Positions 9,913 through 19,910 of a stretch of 64,000 nt of DNA are shown piece by piece. The stretch is from positions 1-64,000 of the forward strand of contig JADKIC010000015.1 in the NCBI GenBank assembly GCA_016721435.1. The letters run 5' to 3'. Each line of letters starts with the position of its first letter. Within the stretch, counting starts at the first letter, position 1. Both the position numbers and the translations under genes were made by a program. The stretch is from Bacteroidota bacterium (lineage in GTDB: Bacteria > Bacteroidota > Bacteroidia > AKYH767-A > OLB10). Under the pieces are notes generated by a model that made no database searches, was not told the DNA's origin, and saw nothing but the letters and a program-made list of their open reading frames with translations.

Positions 9913-10272
9913 TGTATGACGAAGAACTCAGTTCGTGCTTAAAGCTATGCCTGATCACCCTTAAGACACCCTTGAATTAACAGTATCAGATTGTTTTCTA
10001 TCAATAGTATATTCAACTTTTGTTCAACGAATCAGGAGTGAGCATAGTTATAGCCTCCGTGAATACCTTTTAAATGAATGAATTATTTTTAATAGGTTTC
10101 TGCTGCTGTTTTTAAACGTTTCAATCCGTTTGGATGAAATTAGAGTACCCGGATTTTACGTTTCGTCGTTTTTTCATATTTCTTTCCTGGCATTATGATT
10201 TACTTTGCACTCACCTTACTTTCGAACTATTTCGCCGCTTCATTAAAAAATTAAACATTCAGCTCACCATTT

Positions 10273-12624
10273 ATGCAGAAGTTCCTCTGTTTCTCATTGC
10301 TATTCCTGACGCTATATTTTAATTCCTCTGCCCAGGTCCCATCTCAAACCATACGCGGGACGGTAGTGGATGAAATTTCTAAAATTCCTATTCCGGGAGC
10401 AACGGTCATCATCAGCTCACTCGATCCTGTGCAGGGAGCCGCCACCGACATCAACGGTGAATTTCGCTTTTCGAATATCCCGGTGGGGAATCATACTTTG
10501 CGTTTTACCATGATGGGCTACGAAGAAGTCCTTCGTCCGAATATGGTGCTGAACTCCGGGAAAGAATTGATTTTACAGATAAGAATGCGGGAGAAAATTG
10601 TAATGACCAAGGAAGTCACCATCACCGCCGAGCTGGAAAAGAATAAACCCCTGAATGAAATGTCATTGGTGAGTGCGCGTACCTTCTCCGTGGAGGAAAC
10701 ACGAAAATTTGCTGCAGCGGTAAATGATCCGGCCCGGATGGCGACATCATTTGCAGGAGTAGTAGGTACCGATGATGGCAATAACAATATTTCTATTCGT
10801 GGTAATTCGCCCAATGCATTGCAGTGGAGAATGGAAGGCGTAGAGATTCCCAGTCCGAATCACTTTTCATTTCCCGGCACGGCAGGAGGTGGAATATCGA
10901 TTCTCAGTGCGCAGGTCTTGAATAATTCCGATTTCCTCACCGGAGCTTTTTCCGCAGAGTATGGGAATGCGCTGGGTGGTGTTTTTGATCTGAAGTTGCA
11001 AAGGAAATAATGAGAAAAGAGAATTTACCGTGCAGGCCGGCTTTTTGGGTTTAGATGTCGCTGCGGAAGGACCGTTTAGCAAGAAGTACAACGGTTCTTA
11101 TCTGATCAACTATCGCTATAGTACGCTGGCGGCTATTGGAAAGATGATCGATTTAGGAGATGCTGCCACGGACTTCCAGGATCTCTCGCTGAATATTTAT
11201 CTTCCAACAAAGAACGCAGGACAGTTTACCATCTTCGGTTTCGGGGGATTGAGCGGACAGAAGTTTGAGGCAGAAAAGGATTCCGTGAAATGGGAAGAGG
11301 AGGGAGAGCGGTATAGTTCCACCTTTAGTTCCAATACCGGTGCAATCGGCGCCACGCACTCGATCAGTATAGGTAAGAAAACTTTTCTCCGTTCTGCATT
11401 AGTGGGTTCTGTTTATGATAATAATTATAGAGAAAAGCGATTGAATGATAATTATGTCAATGAAAGTCGCGCACAGGGGCAAACGTTAAATGACAGAGCG
11501 ATTTAAGTACAACACTCCACCATAAATTCAATGCAAAGCATAGTATACGTGCCGGATTGATTTTTTCACGCATTGGTTTTTCAATTGAACAAAAAGATTA
11601 TGACTTTGAAAAAGATGCGGTGGTGAAGACTTTGGATGTCAGCGAAAGTACATATACCACGCAGGGCTTTGCCACATGGATGAATCGTATCACGGAAAAA
11701 TTGAGTCTGCAATTGGGTGTTCATTACCTCGGATTGGCCATCAATGAAACCTATTCCGTGGAGCCCCGTGCCGGAATAAAGTACACGGTAAATGAGAAGC
11801 AAAGTTTATCGTTGGGATACGGACTCCATAGCCAGATACAACCCATCGGAGTCTATTTTGCGGAGGTAAGTGATAGTACAGGGAAAGTTTTTACACCCAA
11901 TAAAAATCTGGAAATGACGAAATCGCATCATGTGGTAGTGGGGTACGACAGGATGTTGAAACCCTGGCTGCATGTAAAGCTGGAAGCTTACTATCAGCAG
12001 CTGTTTGATGTGCCTGTTGGAACGGATACCTCGGAGAACTTTAGTATATTGAATCTGCGCGATGGTTACGCCACGGATCCGCTCGTCAACAAAGGCCTGG
12101 GACAAAATTACGGACTTGAACTCACCTTCGAGCAATACCTGCACAATGATCTCTACTTCCTGCTCTCCTCTTCGGTGTACAATTCACAATACAAGGCACT
12201 CGATGATAAATGGAGAAATACACTCTTCAATTCCAACTATGCCTTCACTTTTACAGCAGGAAAAGAATTCAAGACCGGAGCAAAATTCCGCAATCGGATT
12301 ATTGGTGCCAATATAAAAGTTGTCTACGCCGGCGGACTCCGCAAAACGCCCATCGACATAGAGAAATCCATCGCAGAAGGAACCACCTATTACTTCGAAG
12401 ACCGGGCGTTCAGCGAACAATACCCCGCCTACTTCCGAACCGATATCCGCGTCAGCATGAAACGAAATCGTCCCAACGCTACCCATATTTTATCACTCGA
12501 TATCCAGAATGTCACCAACAACAAAAATATTTTCGGCGACTACTTCAATCCCATTTCCGGAAAAGTAAAAACGTATTACCAGACACCGCTGATCCCTGTA
12601 TTGGCGTATCGGGTGGAGTTTTGA
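10273..12624 (+). CDS. TonB-dependent outer-membrane receptor, CarboxypepD-like N-terminus (two frameshifts)
   Basis: About 783 residues when joined. Signal peptide MQKFLCFSLLFLTLYFNSSAQ, carboxypeptidase-like domain (about 27-110: IRGTVVDEISKIPIPGATV, TDINGEFRFSNIPVG), plug (about 150-245: ISIRGNSPNALQWRMEGVEIP, GAFSAEYGNALGGVFDLKL), then a beta-barrel (YLINYRYST, ISIGKKTFLRSALVGS, VEPRAGIKY, YYQQLFDVPVGT) ending in an aromatic C-terminus IPVLAYRVEF, as outer-membrane barrels do. The frame changes near 11010 and 11505 (GATTTAAG run). The substrate cannot be told. Its last about 35 nt are echoed several times downstream in the repeat region. Confidence 0.88.
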
Positions 12625-12634
12625 AACCGAGGCC

Positions 12635-12647
12635 GGGGGGGGGGGGG
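12635..12647 (+). other. Run of 13 G just after the TonB receptor
   Basis: Homopolymer G13 eleven bases after the receptor stop codon. It does not affect the reading frame of a recognisable gene. It may be hypervariable or of uncertain length in the assembly. Confidence 0.8.
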
Positions 12648-12673
12648 AGTTCCTTGTTGTAGTTCTTTGTCAC

Positions 12674-12810
12674 AACCCTGTAGGGGACATCTTGGGTAAC
12701 GGGTAGAGGCCTCTCTCCCTAAACACCTGCACCCGACCGTAGGTCGGGTGCAGGTGTTATGGTGATGTAAGATGTCTCTCGTGTACCAGTATTTCGCCCT
12801 TACAGGGCTT
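12674..12810. repeat. Long palindromic element B
   Basis: Ends CCCTGTAGGGG and CCCTTACAGGGCT. The central perfect palindrome ACACCTGCACCCGACC-GTA-GGTCGGGTGCAGGTGT replaces the GCCGGC/GCCGGC flank of elements D and E with ACCTGC/GCAGGT, changed on both sides so pairing is kept. Lies 50 bp behind the TonB receptor and ends 20 bp before the doc stop codon. Confidence 0.85.
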
Positions 12811-12830
12811 GTGCGAAGAAGGGAAAGTAG

Positions 12831-13223
12831 CTACCCTGCAGATTCGTTTCTTCTGCGTGAATTATTTGTAATCCAGTCTTTAATTTCTTCGTAACGAATT
12901 TCGCCTTTGCTTGCCATAAGAACAAAATTATATTTCTCTTCCTGAGAGGCATCAATGTCTAAATCTCCTTCTAACAATAATAATCGCATCAATACATAAG
13001 AAATACGTTTATTGCCATCCATAAAAGGATGATTAATTATCATACTTTCGAATAGTGCAGCAGCTTTATCTATGACTTCCGGATATAGATCCTTTTGGTC
13101 ATATGTCGCAAAGGGTCTTGCTACGGCCGACTTCAAGGATGTACTATCCCGAATGCCTTTACTTCCGCCAAATCTATCTATAAGAATATTATGAATTCTT
13201 TCAACAGTACTGATGTCGATCAT
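12831..13223 (-). CDS. doc: Type II toxin, Doc/Fic family (death-on-curing)
   Basis: 130 residues. The Fic core motif HPFMDGNKR is at about residues 64-72, and MIDISTVERIHNILIDRFGG at the N-terminus is typical of Doc proteins. Doc toxins phosphorylate EF-Tu and halt translation until neutralised by the partner antitoxin. The ATG overlaps the stop of the upstream 64-residue gene by 4 nt (ATGA), the usual antitoxin-first arrangement. Length matches the family (about 125-130). The C-terminal end lies close to palindromic element B. No frameshift. Confidence 0.92.
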   Translation of the reverse strand: MIDISTVERIHNILIDRFGGSKGIRDSTSLKSAVARPFATYDQKDLYPEVIDKAAALFESMIINHPFMDGNKRISYVLMRLLLLEGDLDIDASQEEKYNFVLMASKGEIRYEEIKDWITNNSRRRNESAG

Positions 13224-13414
13224 TTAGCAAGCTTTTCGAGCAACTCTTTGTCCTCATTCAAAATTTTGCGAAGCGAATTGGATACTTCTAAAAGTTTATT
13301 TGGATGCCCCTGAAGATCTTTTAATAATACTAAAATGTCCTGCAAAACGTTCTCCGGAACATTATCAAGCACTTTTTGAATTTCGTTTTTTATTTCCGTT
13401 TTTGTCATAACCAA
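13220..13414 (-). CDS. Antitoxin partner of Doc
   Basis: 64 residues (MVMTKTEIKNEIQKVLDNVPENVLQDILVLLKDL...), mostly helical and charged. It resembles the small antitoxins found with Doc/ParE toxins in Bacteroidetes but has no definite DNA-binding fold that I can name. Start may be the second ATG (MTKTEI) two codons in. Position directly upstream of doc with a 4-nt overlap is the main evidence. Confidence 0.75.
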   Translation of the reverse strand: MVMTKTEIKNEIQKVLDNVPENVLQDILVLLKDLQGHPNKLLEVSNSLRKILNEDKELLEKLAK

Positions 13415-13503
13415 AAATACAAAAGTTTTTTAGACTTTTTAATAAAAATAATCAGGTTAAATCGACATTAAACAGTTGAAAGCAATGGTTATTAATTTAC
13501 ATA

Positions 13504-13586
13504 CAAGCCCTGCCTGGCAGCATCTCATTCCTGTATTGGCGTAACGTGTGGAGATTTGATACAGAGATCTCGCCCTTACAGGGCTG
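13504..13586. repeat. Element ends enclosing a copy of the TonB receptor 3' end (unit 1)
   Basis: Element-like left end AAGCCCTGCCTGGCAGCATC, then 39 nt (13526-13564) matching the TonB receptor tail at 12588-12626 at 32 of 39 positions, then an element right end CTCGCCCTTACAGGGCTGG. The tail copy therefore sits where the interior of a palindromic element would be. Confidence 0.7.
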
Positions 13587-13637
13587 GTACGATGAAGGAA
13601 TCAGTCGGAGCTTTGATTGTTTTGAGTTCTTTGAGTT

Positions 13638-13695
13638 ACAATCCCTGTTACGGCAGAATGATATTGATGTGTTGGCTTTTCGGGTAGAGTTTTGA
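13638..13695 (+). repeat. Copy of a TonB receptor 3' end (unit 2)
   Basis: Element-like head CCCTGTTACGGCAGAAT is followed by 33 nt (13663-13695) reading IDVLAFRVEF-stop, against IPVLAYRVEF-stop at the real gene end. Four of the seven base differences are synonymous, so the source was a coding sequence, probably a paralogous receptor. Confidence 0.6.
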
Positions 13696-13779
13696 TTGGT
13701 TTTCTTACAAGTAAAGGAGAAGATTTTGGAAACCTAAAAACTAACGGCATACTTTCATAAAGGTAGATGCAAAGAGATT

Positions 13780-14091
13780 TTATTTTCTCCACATTTTAAT
13801 ATGTTTCTGAGTTAAAACTTGAGCAGAATGATGAATAGCTAGGTACGTCTACTCTCTTCTTGGAGATGATCCAATAAACAATGCTGTAATTTCCGAGAAT
13901 TATTTCACGAATGGATTTAATTTTTACTTCCGGGACAATTCTTCCTAATTCTGGAAATTCTTCCAGATACTTTATTGCTTCAAAAAAACTTTGAATAGTA
14001 GCTTTTGCATATTTTTCTGAATCACGGAAATAAAGTCTCCAATAGCAGAAATGTCGAGGTATGCTTTTTCAGTTACTCTTACTTCAACCAT
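13780..14091 (-). CDS. ParE/RelE-type toxin (two frameshifts)
   Basis: About 103 residues when joined: MVEVRVTEKAYLDISAIGD, then YFRDSEKYAKATIQSFFEAI and EEFPELGRIVPE, then REIILGNYSIVYWII and RVDVLAIHHSAQVL. This is the classic ParE/RelE toxin pattern (YLEEFPELGR ... IREI..GNYRIVY ... IHHSA). Frames change near 14040 and near 13843. The start overlaps the upstream antitoxin by 13 nt. ParE proteins inhibit gyrase and RelE proteins cleave mRNA; which applies here is not decided. Either broken or hit by the sequencing indels common in this window. Confidence 0.72.
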
Positions 14092-14261
14092 TTTTTTAAT
14101 TTATTCTCTATTTGCTTTAAAGAATATGTTTTACCTGCTTTTGATTGTTCCATCCCTATTTGGATTTTATCCAATAAAATAATTCGATCAATTACATCTT
14201 CGCTTGAAAAACTAGCCGGTAATTCTTGAATGGATTCAATGACTTTTTTCTTAGAGAGCAT
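14079..14261 (-). CDS. Antitoxin partner of the ParE/RelE-type toxin
   Basis: 60 residues (MLSKKKVIESIQELPASFSSEDVIDRIILLDKIQIGMEQ...). Small helical proteins with an LPxxFSxEDVIDRIILLxKIxxGxxQ pattern are common antitoxins next to ParE/RelE toxins in Bacteroidetes. Overlaps the toxin start by 13 nt, antitoxin first. Confidence 0.78.
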   Translation of the reverse strand: MLSKKKVIESIQELPASFSSEDVIDRIILLDKIQIGMEQSKAGKTYSLKQIENKLKKWLK

Positions 14262-14437
14262 TTCTTTTGTTATTTAGTCTAAGATATATATATATTTTGA
14301 ATTGTTTATTTGGGAAATGCTAAACTTCTGATTTTCAATAATACTCTTGGTTAACTGACGAGTTCTACTAGTGCCTTGTTGATATATACCATTACTGAAA
14401 TTACCAATTAGAATAGATTCGATACTAAATTATATAG

Positions 14438-14494
14438 AAGCCTTGCCGGGCAGCATCTCATTCCTGTATTGGCGTAAAGTGTGGAGATTTGATT
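14438..14494. repeat. Element head plus TonB receptor tail copy (unit 3)
   Basis: AAGCCTTGCCGGGCAGCATC followed by a 38-nt copy of the receptor tail (14457-14494) nearly identical to unit 1. Part of an otherwise gene-free stretch, 14262-14991. Confidence 0.65.
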
Positions 14495-14513
14495 GTCCGA
14501 TTTCTTCGATGGT

Positions 14514-14569
14514 AAGCCCCTGTAGTGGCAGCATCTATTCAATTGTTGGCATATCGGTGGGTTCGATGG
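14514..14569. repeat. Element head plus degenerate receptor tail copy (unit 4)
   Basis: AAGCCCCTGTAGTGGCAGC followed by a degenerate TTGGCATATCGGTGG-GTTC echo of the receptor tail. Lies only 20 bp before complete element C. Confidence 0.5.
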
Positions 14570-14588
14570 ACGGAGTTCTCTTGCCCAA

Positions 14589-14720
14589 GCCCCTGTAAGG
14601 GCGACATCTTTGTAAGAAAAGGGCCTTCTCCCTAGAACTCCTGCACCTGACCGTACGGTCGGGTGCAGGTGTGGTGGGGGTAAGATGTCTCGTGTACCAG
14701 TATGTCGCCCTTACAGGGCT
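14589..14720. repeat. Long palindromic element C
   Basis: Ends GCCCCTGTAAGGGCG and CGCCCTTACAGGGCT. Central hairpin ACCTGACCGTACGGTCGGGT with flanks CTGCACC/GGTGCAG. Close relative of element B (shared AGATGTCTC..GTGTACCAGTAT right arm). Confidence 0.85.
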
Positions 14721-14805
14721 GTCTATTGCAGCTAAATGTTTTTCAAAAATACAAACCTGATTCTGCATCTTCCATCCGGTGTACAGGTGGTTCTGCATTC
14801 AAAAT

Positions 14806-14990
14806 TCTCTTCTCTTCTCCTTCCTCTATTCTCATCTTCCTTCTCCTTCTCTCTCCCTTCTCTTCTCTTCTCCCTTCTCCCTTCTCCTTCTCCTTCTCCA
14901 TTCTCCTTCTCCCTTCTCCTTCTCCTTCTCATTCTAAATTCTGCATTCTGCATTCTGAATTGTCATTCTGAATTCTGAATTCTGAATTCA
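14806..14990 (+). repeat. Pyrimidine-only microsatellite followed by ATTCTG repeats
   Basis: 14806-14935 is almost purely C and T (CTTCTCC and CTTCTC steps), purine-only on the other strand. It is followed by reiterated ATTCTGCATTCTG and GAATTCTGAATTCTG to about 14990. Open frames through it give low-complexity peptides and are not genes. Confidence 0.85.
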
Positions 14991-14991
14991 A

Positions 14992-15024
14992 AGTTTTAAA
15001 CCTGCCAACGGCAGGTTTAAAACT
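14992..15024 (-). terminator. Perfect 15-bp hairpin at the end of lpd
   Basis: AGTTTTAAACCTGCC / GGCAGGTTTAAAACT with a 3-nt loop. Its right arm overlaps the lpd stop codon (15023-15025), so the terminator begins inside the stop codon of the gene it ends. The T-rich arm follows in the lpd direction. Confidence 0.7.
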
Positions 15025-16409
15025 ACATATGGATTACTTCCCCATACGCATCTGCCGCGGCTTCCATAATTGCTTCCGACATCGTGGGATGTGGATGAAT
15101 CGACTTCACAATCTCATGCCCTGTCGTTTCCAGATTTCTGGCTACAACCACTTCAGCAATCATCTCCGTCACGTTCATCCCGATAAAATGTGCGCCGAGC
15201 CATTCGCCATATTTCGCATCAAAATAACTTTACAAATCCTTCGCTCGCACCGGCGGCTTTCGCTTTTCCACTGGCAGTGAAGGGGAATTTCCCGACTTTG
15301 ATTTCGTATCCTGCTTCCTTCGCTGCCTTCTCCGTCATTCCCACCGATGCAATTTCAGGGGAACAATACGTGCAACCCGGAATATTTCCATAGTTGATGG
15401 GCTCTACATGTAAACCGGCAATTTTTTCCACGCAACAAATTCCTTCTGCGGAAGCCACGTGAGCCAAAGCAGGACCTTTCACAATATCTCCGATAGCATA
15501 CACACCCGGAATGTTCGTCTGGTAATAATCGTTGACCAGCACTTTCCCTTTATCGGTGATCACTCCCGTTTCTTCGAGTCCGATGTTTTCAATATTGGGG
15601 GTAATTCCAACAGCGGATAAAACAATATCACAGGAAATAATTTCTTCTCCCTTCTTCGTCTTCACTTTCACCTGACATCCATCACCCGACGTATCCACAC
15701 TTTCTACAGAAGATTCCAGCATGATCTCAATACCAGACTTCTTAAACGAACGTCCCAGTTGTTTAGAGATATCTTCGTCTTCAACAGGAACGATATTGGG
15801 CATGAATTCGACGATGGTCACCTTGGTGCCAAGACTATTGTAGAAATATGCAAATTCACAACCGATTGCTCCTGATCCGACAATTACCATCGATTTGGGC
15901 TGGTCCGGTAATACCATCGCCTCACGGTAACCGATCACTTTTTTTCCGTCTTGCTTCAATCCGGGTAACTCACGGCTGCGGGCCCCCGTTGCTAGGAGGA
16001 TATGATTCGCTTCGTAGAGCGTCGTCTTCCCGCTTTCATCCGTCACTTCCACCTTTTTTCCGGCTTTTAGTTTACCGTATCCGTTGATGACATCAATTTT
16101 ATTTTTCTTAAAAAGAAATTGAATACCCTTACTCATTCCATCTGCAACATGACGGCTGCGTTTGATAATGCTGTCGAAGTCTGCCTTATAATCATTCACC
16201 GTGATACCATAATCAGCAGCATGTTTGAGGTATTCAAAAACCTGTGCACTCTTCAACAAGGCTTTCGTAGGAATACATCCCCAGTTGAGACAAACTCCAC
16301 CTAAAGATTCCTTTTCTACAACGGCTGTTTTAAGTCCGAGTTGTGAAGCGCGAATAGCCGCAACGTAACCACCGGGGCCGCTGCCAATAACAATAAGATC
16401 GTAGTGCAT
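15023..16409 (-). CDS. lpd: Dihydrolipoyl dehydrogenase (one frameshift)
   Basis: E3 flavoprotein of the 2-oxoacid dehydrogenase / glycine cleavage complexes, reoxidising dihydrolipoamide with NAD+. About 461 residues when joined. FAD site IVIGSGPGGYVAAIRA (about 6-21), redox disulfide GGVCLNWGCIPTKALL (about 39-54), NAD site VIVGSGAIGCEFAYFY, second FAD motif VYAIGDIV, and C-terminal catalytic HPHPTMSEAIMEAAADAYG (His-Glu pair). The frame changes near 15222-15232, and EGFVK continues VIFDAKYGEWLGAHFIG. The start chosen is MHYDLIVIG at 16409, not the 24-residue longer form, because it gives the family N-terminus. Confidence 0.93.
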
Positions 16410-16493
16410 AATGTGAATTACTTTTTCTGAGTGCGAAGGTAATTCATTTCCCCCGAGTGGATAAAAAGCCTTGATTATCAATAAATCAGCCGA

Positions 16494-18071
16494 CTATTGG
16501 AGCAGAATGCGAATCGATTCATTGTTCTTTTTAAGCAAGTACAATCCTGCTGAAAGAGAGGTGAGTTGTATGGTTTTCGATGGATTCTTCACTTGTTTGA
16601 TCATCTGACCGGAGGAATTAAATACATCAATACTTCCAATTCCAATCCATTGTTCGGGAAGGGTAATCTCTCCACTGGATGGGTTTGGAAAGACTTCAAG
16701 TACCGGTGCATTTTTATCCGGTCCCGGAATGCCTGTGGTCATGTTGTTGTTGAGTTTGGCCAGCAACATGTTTTGCGGATGAAGGAAATCAACAGTTACT
16801 GTGTCAAAGTCAATTCCGGTTTCTGCATTATGCGAAGCAGAGAAATACCAGTTACCATCATTGAATACTACAGCGTGCATTTCGGTGAAGGTGTTTCCTG
16901 TAATATTTTTAGCCCACATCGCAAGACCCGAAATATCGAAAGCGACCAGATCGAGCTGACCTTGAGAAAGTGTGCTGTTATTGACAAGAACGCCATTTCC
17001 CCAGTCAATACTGCCTCTCAAATTTCCGGCGAGAAGTATTCTTCCTGCGGGATCATACGCCAGACATTTTCGTGATGCAGGATAAAAATCACCTACAATA
17101 CCTCCTGTTGAATTCGGAACTTCCTTCGCCCATTGGATGTTTCCGGAACTGTCCACTTTTACCAGGAAGAAATCATAGACCCAATCCGGTCCTTGTAAAA
17201 AGAAGTTTCCCCAGGAGAGGGTATCCATTAAATGGCCGGCAACATAGGCATTGCCATCGGTATCGGTCACCACATTGGGATGCTGGAACGTAACGTCATG
17301 CGCGAGCTGTACAAAGGTGGCCTGTCCGGCAGGGTTGATTCTTGCAATGAAAATCATATACTGCTCAGGTACATTGATGCTGAATGTCCCGACGCTGAAT
17401 GTTCCGATACTCGTAGAACCTGTAACGAATATATTGCCGAAAGGATCGAATTTGAAATCACCGATCGTCTTCGCACCGTTGATGATGATTTGTCCGTCAT
17501 CATTTCCCATACTATCCAGACCGGTGATTTTTCCATCGTTGAAATCATCGGTTGCATAATATACTTTACCGGAGGGTGAAAGAGAGAGTGTGCTGAGATT
17601 TAAAGTAGTTAAAATCCCCGGATTCAAATTTCTTTTCCACCTAAAATTGCCTGTTGAATCAAAGCAAATCAGGAACGGATCTACATTTAATGTGCCTCCG
17701 GAATTTTGCATGGTATCCTGACCGTCGATGTTTAAGGTCTCCATAAAAGACCCTGCGATGATCAGGTTGTCATCCAGATCAGTCACCAGATCATGAATGG
17801 TAACTTTTGATCCTAGCTGAAGGCTACGTAGAGTATTCCCCGATGCATCCACTAAATCAATATACACGACACCAAACGCATCTTGTCCGAAGATCATTAT
17901 CACAGTGTCAATTCTGGCCACATGGTTCAGGCCATTCGTCGCTGAGCATAAATTGGAACTGACTAATCCGGGATTTAGACTGTAGCGTACCTGATGTGTT
18001 TGTACCCATTCAAAAATCTGAGAGTGGGAGGGAAGGGTAAAGAGAAGCAATAAAGGTAGAAAGTATTTCAT
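16494..18071 (-). CDS. Secreted propeller-like protein with type IX secretion sorting domain
   Basis: 525 residues. Signal peptide MKYFLPLLLLFTLPSHS, a long middle of repeated blades (patterns such as DGNAYVAGHLMDTLSW, SSGNIQWAKEV, DPAGRILLAGNLRG) resembling SBBP/beta-propeller repeats, and a C-terminal Por-type sorting domain (APVLEVFPNPSSGEITLP ... IDVFNSSGQMIKQV ... LSAGLYLLK). Function beyond being secreted by T9SS is unknown. A second protein with the same plan is at 30629-32335. No frameshift. Confidence 0.85.
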   Translation of the reverse strand: MKYFLPLLLLFTLPSHSQIFEWVQTHQVRYSLNPGLVSSNLCSATNGLNHVARIDTVIMIFGQDAFGVVYIDLVDASGNTLRSLQLGSKVTIHDLVTDLDDNLIIAGSFMETLNIDGQDTMQNSGGTLNVDPFLICFDSTGNFRWKRNLNPGILTTLNLSTLSLSPSGKVYYATDDFNDGKITGLDSMGNDDGQIIINGAKTIGDFKFDPFGNIFVTGSTSIGTFSVGTFSINVPEQYMIFIARINPAGQATFVQLAHDVTFQHPNVVTDTDGNAYVAGHLMDTLSWGNFFLQGPDWVYDFFLVKVDSSGNIQWAKEVPNSTGGIVGDFYPASRKCLAYDPAGRILLAGNLRGSIDWGNGVLVNNSTLSQGQLDLVAFDISGLAMWAKNITGNTFTEMHAVVFNDGNWYFSASHNAETGIDFDTVTVDFLHPQNMLLAKLNNNMTTGIPGPDKNAPVLEVFPNPSSGEITLPEQWIGIGSIDVFNSSGQMIKQVKNPSKTIQLTSLSAGLYLLKKNNESIRILLQ

Positions 18072-18160
18072 ATTCGTGATGGTTTTTAAAGATATAAAAG
18101 TAGAAATTGTTTTTTAGCGTCTTGTCAAAATTAAGTTAAATTTGTACGGACAGTTATCCT

Positions 18161-19881
18161 ATGAAATACAAAATCAAATCGCCTTTACCCCAATCACGTT
18201 ATATTGTTATTGAAGCTTCTAAACATGTTGAACAAGCCGGTCCTCTGGATTTTCAATTGTCATCATGGCGCCCCGGGCGATACGAGCTGGGGAATTTTGC
18301 GAAGAATGTCCGCGGATTAAAAGCGACTTCCGGTAATGGAGCTGAGTTGTCTGTACATAAAATTGCAAAGGATCGCTGGCGCATAGAGGAAGCGCCGGTA
18401 GGTGAAGTTATATTGTCCTACGAGTACTATGCAGCACAGCCGGATGCAGGTGCCTGTTGGACAGATGAGCAATTGCTCTATGTGAATCCTGTGCATTGTA
18501 TGATTTATGATGCCAACAGGTTGGATGAAGAGTGTACCGTGAATTTGATTGTCCCGCTGATTGGCAAATTGCCTGCGCCTTGCCTGAACCTAGTGAAAAC
18601 GTTCTTCATGCAAAGGATGTACATGAATTGTTGGATAGTCCGTTCTTTGCAGCGAAGGCATTACATCATCGCAGTTATTCTGTGAATGATTATGTTTTTC
18701 ATATTTGGCTGTACGGTGAAGCACGACCGGACTGGAATAAAATTCTACACGACTTCGAAGCATTTACAAAAGTGCAACTGGAGATGATGCACGCGTTTCC
18801 GGTTCCTGAATTTCATTTCCTGGTCCTCTTACTTCCTTTCCCATTTTACCATGGTGTGGAGCATACTGCAAGTACTGTGTTGGCGCTCGGTCCCGGTTAT
18901 AAATTGATGCAAAAAGAGATGTATACCGACTTGTTAGGAGTCGCTTCTCATGAATTGTTTCATGTCTGGAATGTAAAAACGCTGCGTCCGAAAGATTTTG
19001 TAGTGTATGATTATACCAGGGAAAATTACAGCCGTCTCGGATGGGTGTATGAAGGATTTACCACCTACTATGGTGATTTGTTTCTAGCAAGAAGCGGTTA
19101 CTTTAATACCGATGAATTTTTTAGTGAAATCAATCAGCGGTTACAACGGCATTTTGATAATTATGGTCGTTACAATAGCTCAGTAGCGGAAAGCAGTTTC
19201 GATACCTGGCTGGATGGTTATGTTCCGGGAGCGCCGGCAAGAAAGACGTCCATCTATGATGAGGGTTGTCTGATCGCATTGCTTCTCGATTTATATATCC
19301 GGCGCAGCAGTGATGGAAAACATGCTCTGGATGATTTATTCAAACAACTCTATCACGATTTTGCGCCCGGTGGAAAAGGGTATAGGGAGTCGGATGTGCT
19401 GCGCCTTGCGATATCTTATTCGGATGCCGGTGTGGGAAAGATTTTGATAAATGTATTCATTCCCGATCCGGTTATGAATCCATGCTGCAAGAGCTATTGC
19501 CCTATGCCGGTTGCTGGATCAGCACTAAACCTTCACGCTTTTTGCAGGAACAATGGTTTGGCTTCAGGATTATTGTAGAGAATGGAATATCGAAAGTAGC
19601 TACTGTGCTGCCCGGTTCTCCTGCTGAAATAGCAGGTTTATCTAAGGACGATGAAATAATTTCCTGCAATGGCTGGAAAGTAGAGGGAAATCTGAGTGAG
19701 CTTTGTGGACTATCAGAGGAAAAAGTGTGAGTTGATGATCTTCTCCCAGCGCCGGCAAAAAAATATCCGTCTGGAAAAATCTTCTAAGCGGTGGTTTGAT
19801 ACAGTCGGACTTTCTAAGATTCAGGATGCAGATCATTTCGCCCGCCAGGCCTTTACCGGATGGACAGGAATGGCCTGGTAG
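18161..19881 (+). CDS. M61-family metallopeptidase with PDZ domain (three frameshifts)
   Basis: About 573 residues when joined. The N-terminal M61 beta domain (MKYKIKSPLPQSRYIVIEA ... SSWRPGRYELGNFAKNV) is followed by the gluzincin core GVASHELFHVWNVKTLRP (zinc motif HExxH variant HELFH) and WVYEGFTTYYGDLFLARSG with the third ligand Glu. The C-terminal PDZ (VLPGSPAEIAGLSKDDEI) normally presents substrate. M61 members cleave N-terminal Gly/Ala. No signal peptide is seen, so a cytoplasmic site is likely. Frames change near 18545, 19470 and 19728. Confidence 0.87.
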
Positions 19882-19910
19882 AGTGAAATTGAATAAGAGG
19901 TAATTCAATT

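Noticed and set aside
14732..14978. Open frames in the pyrimidine tract
   Set aside because: Low-complexity Ser/Leu/Phe or Arg/Glu/Gly peptides caused by base composition.
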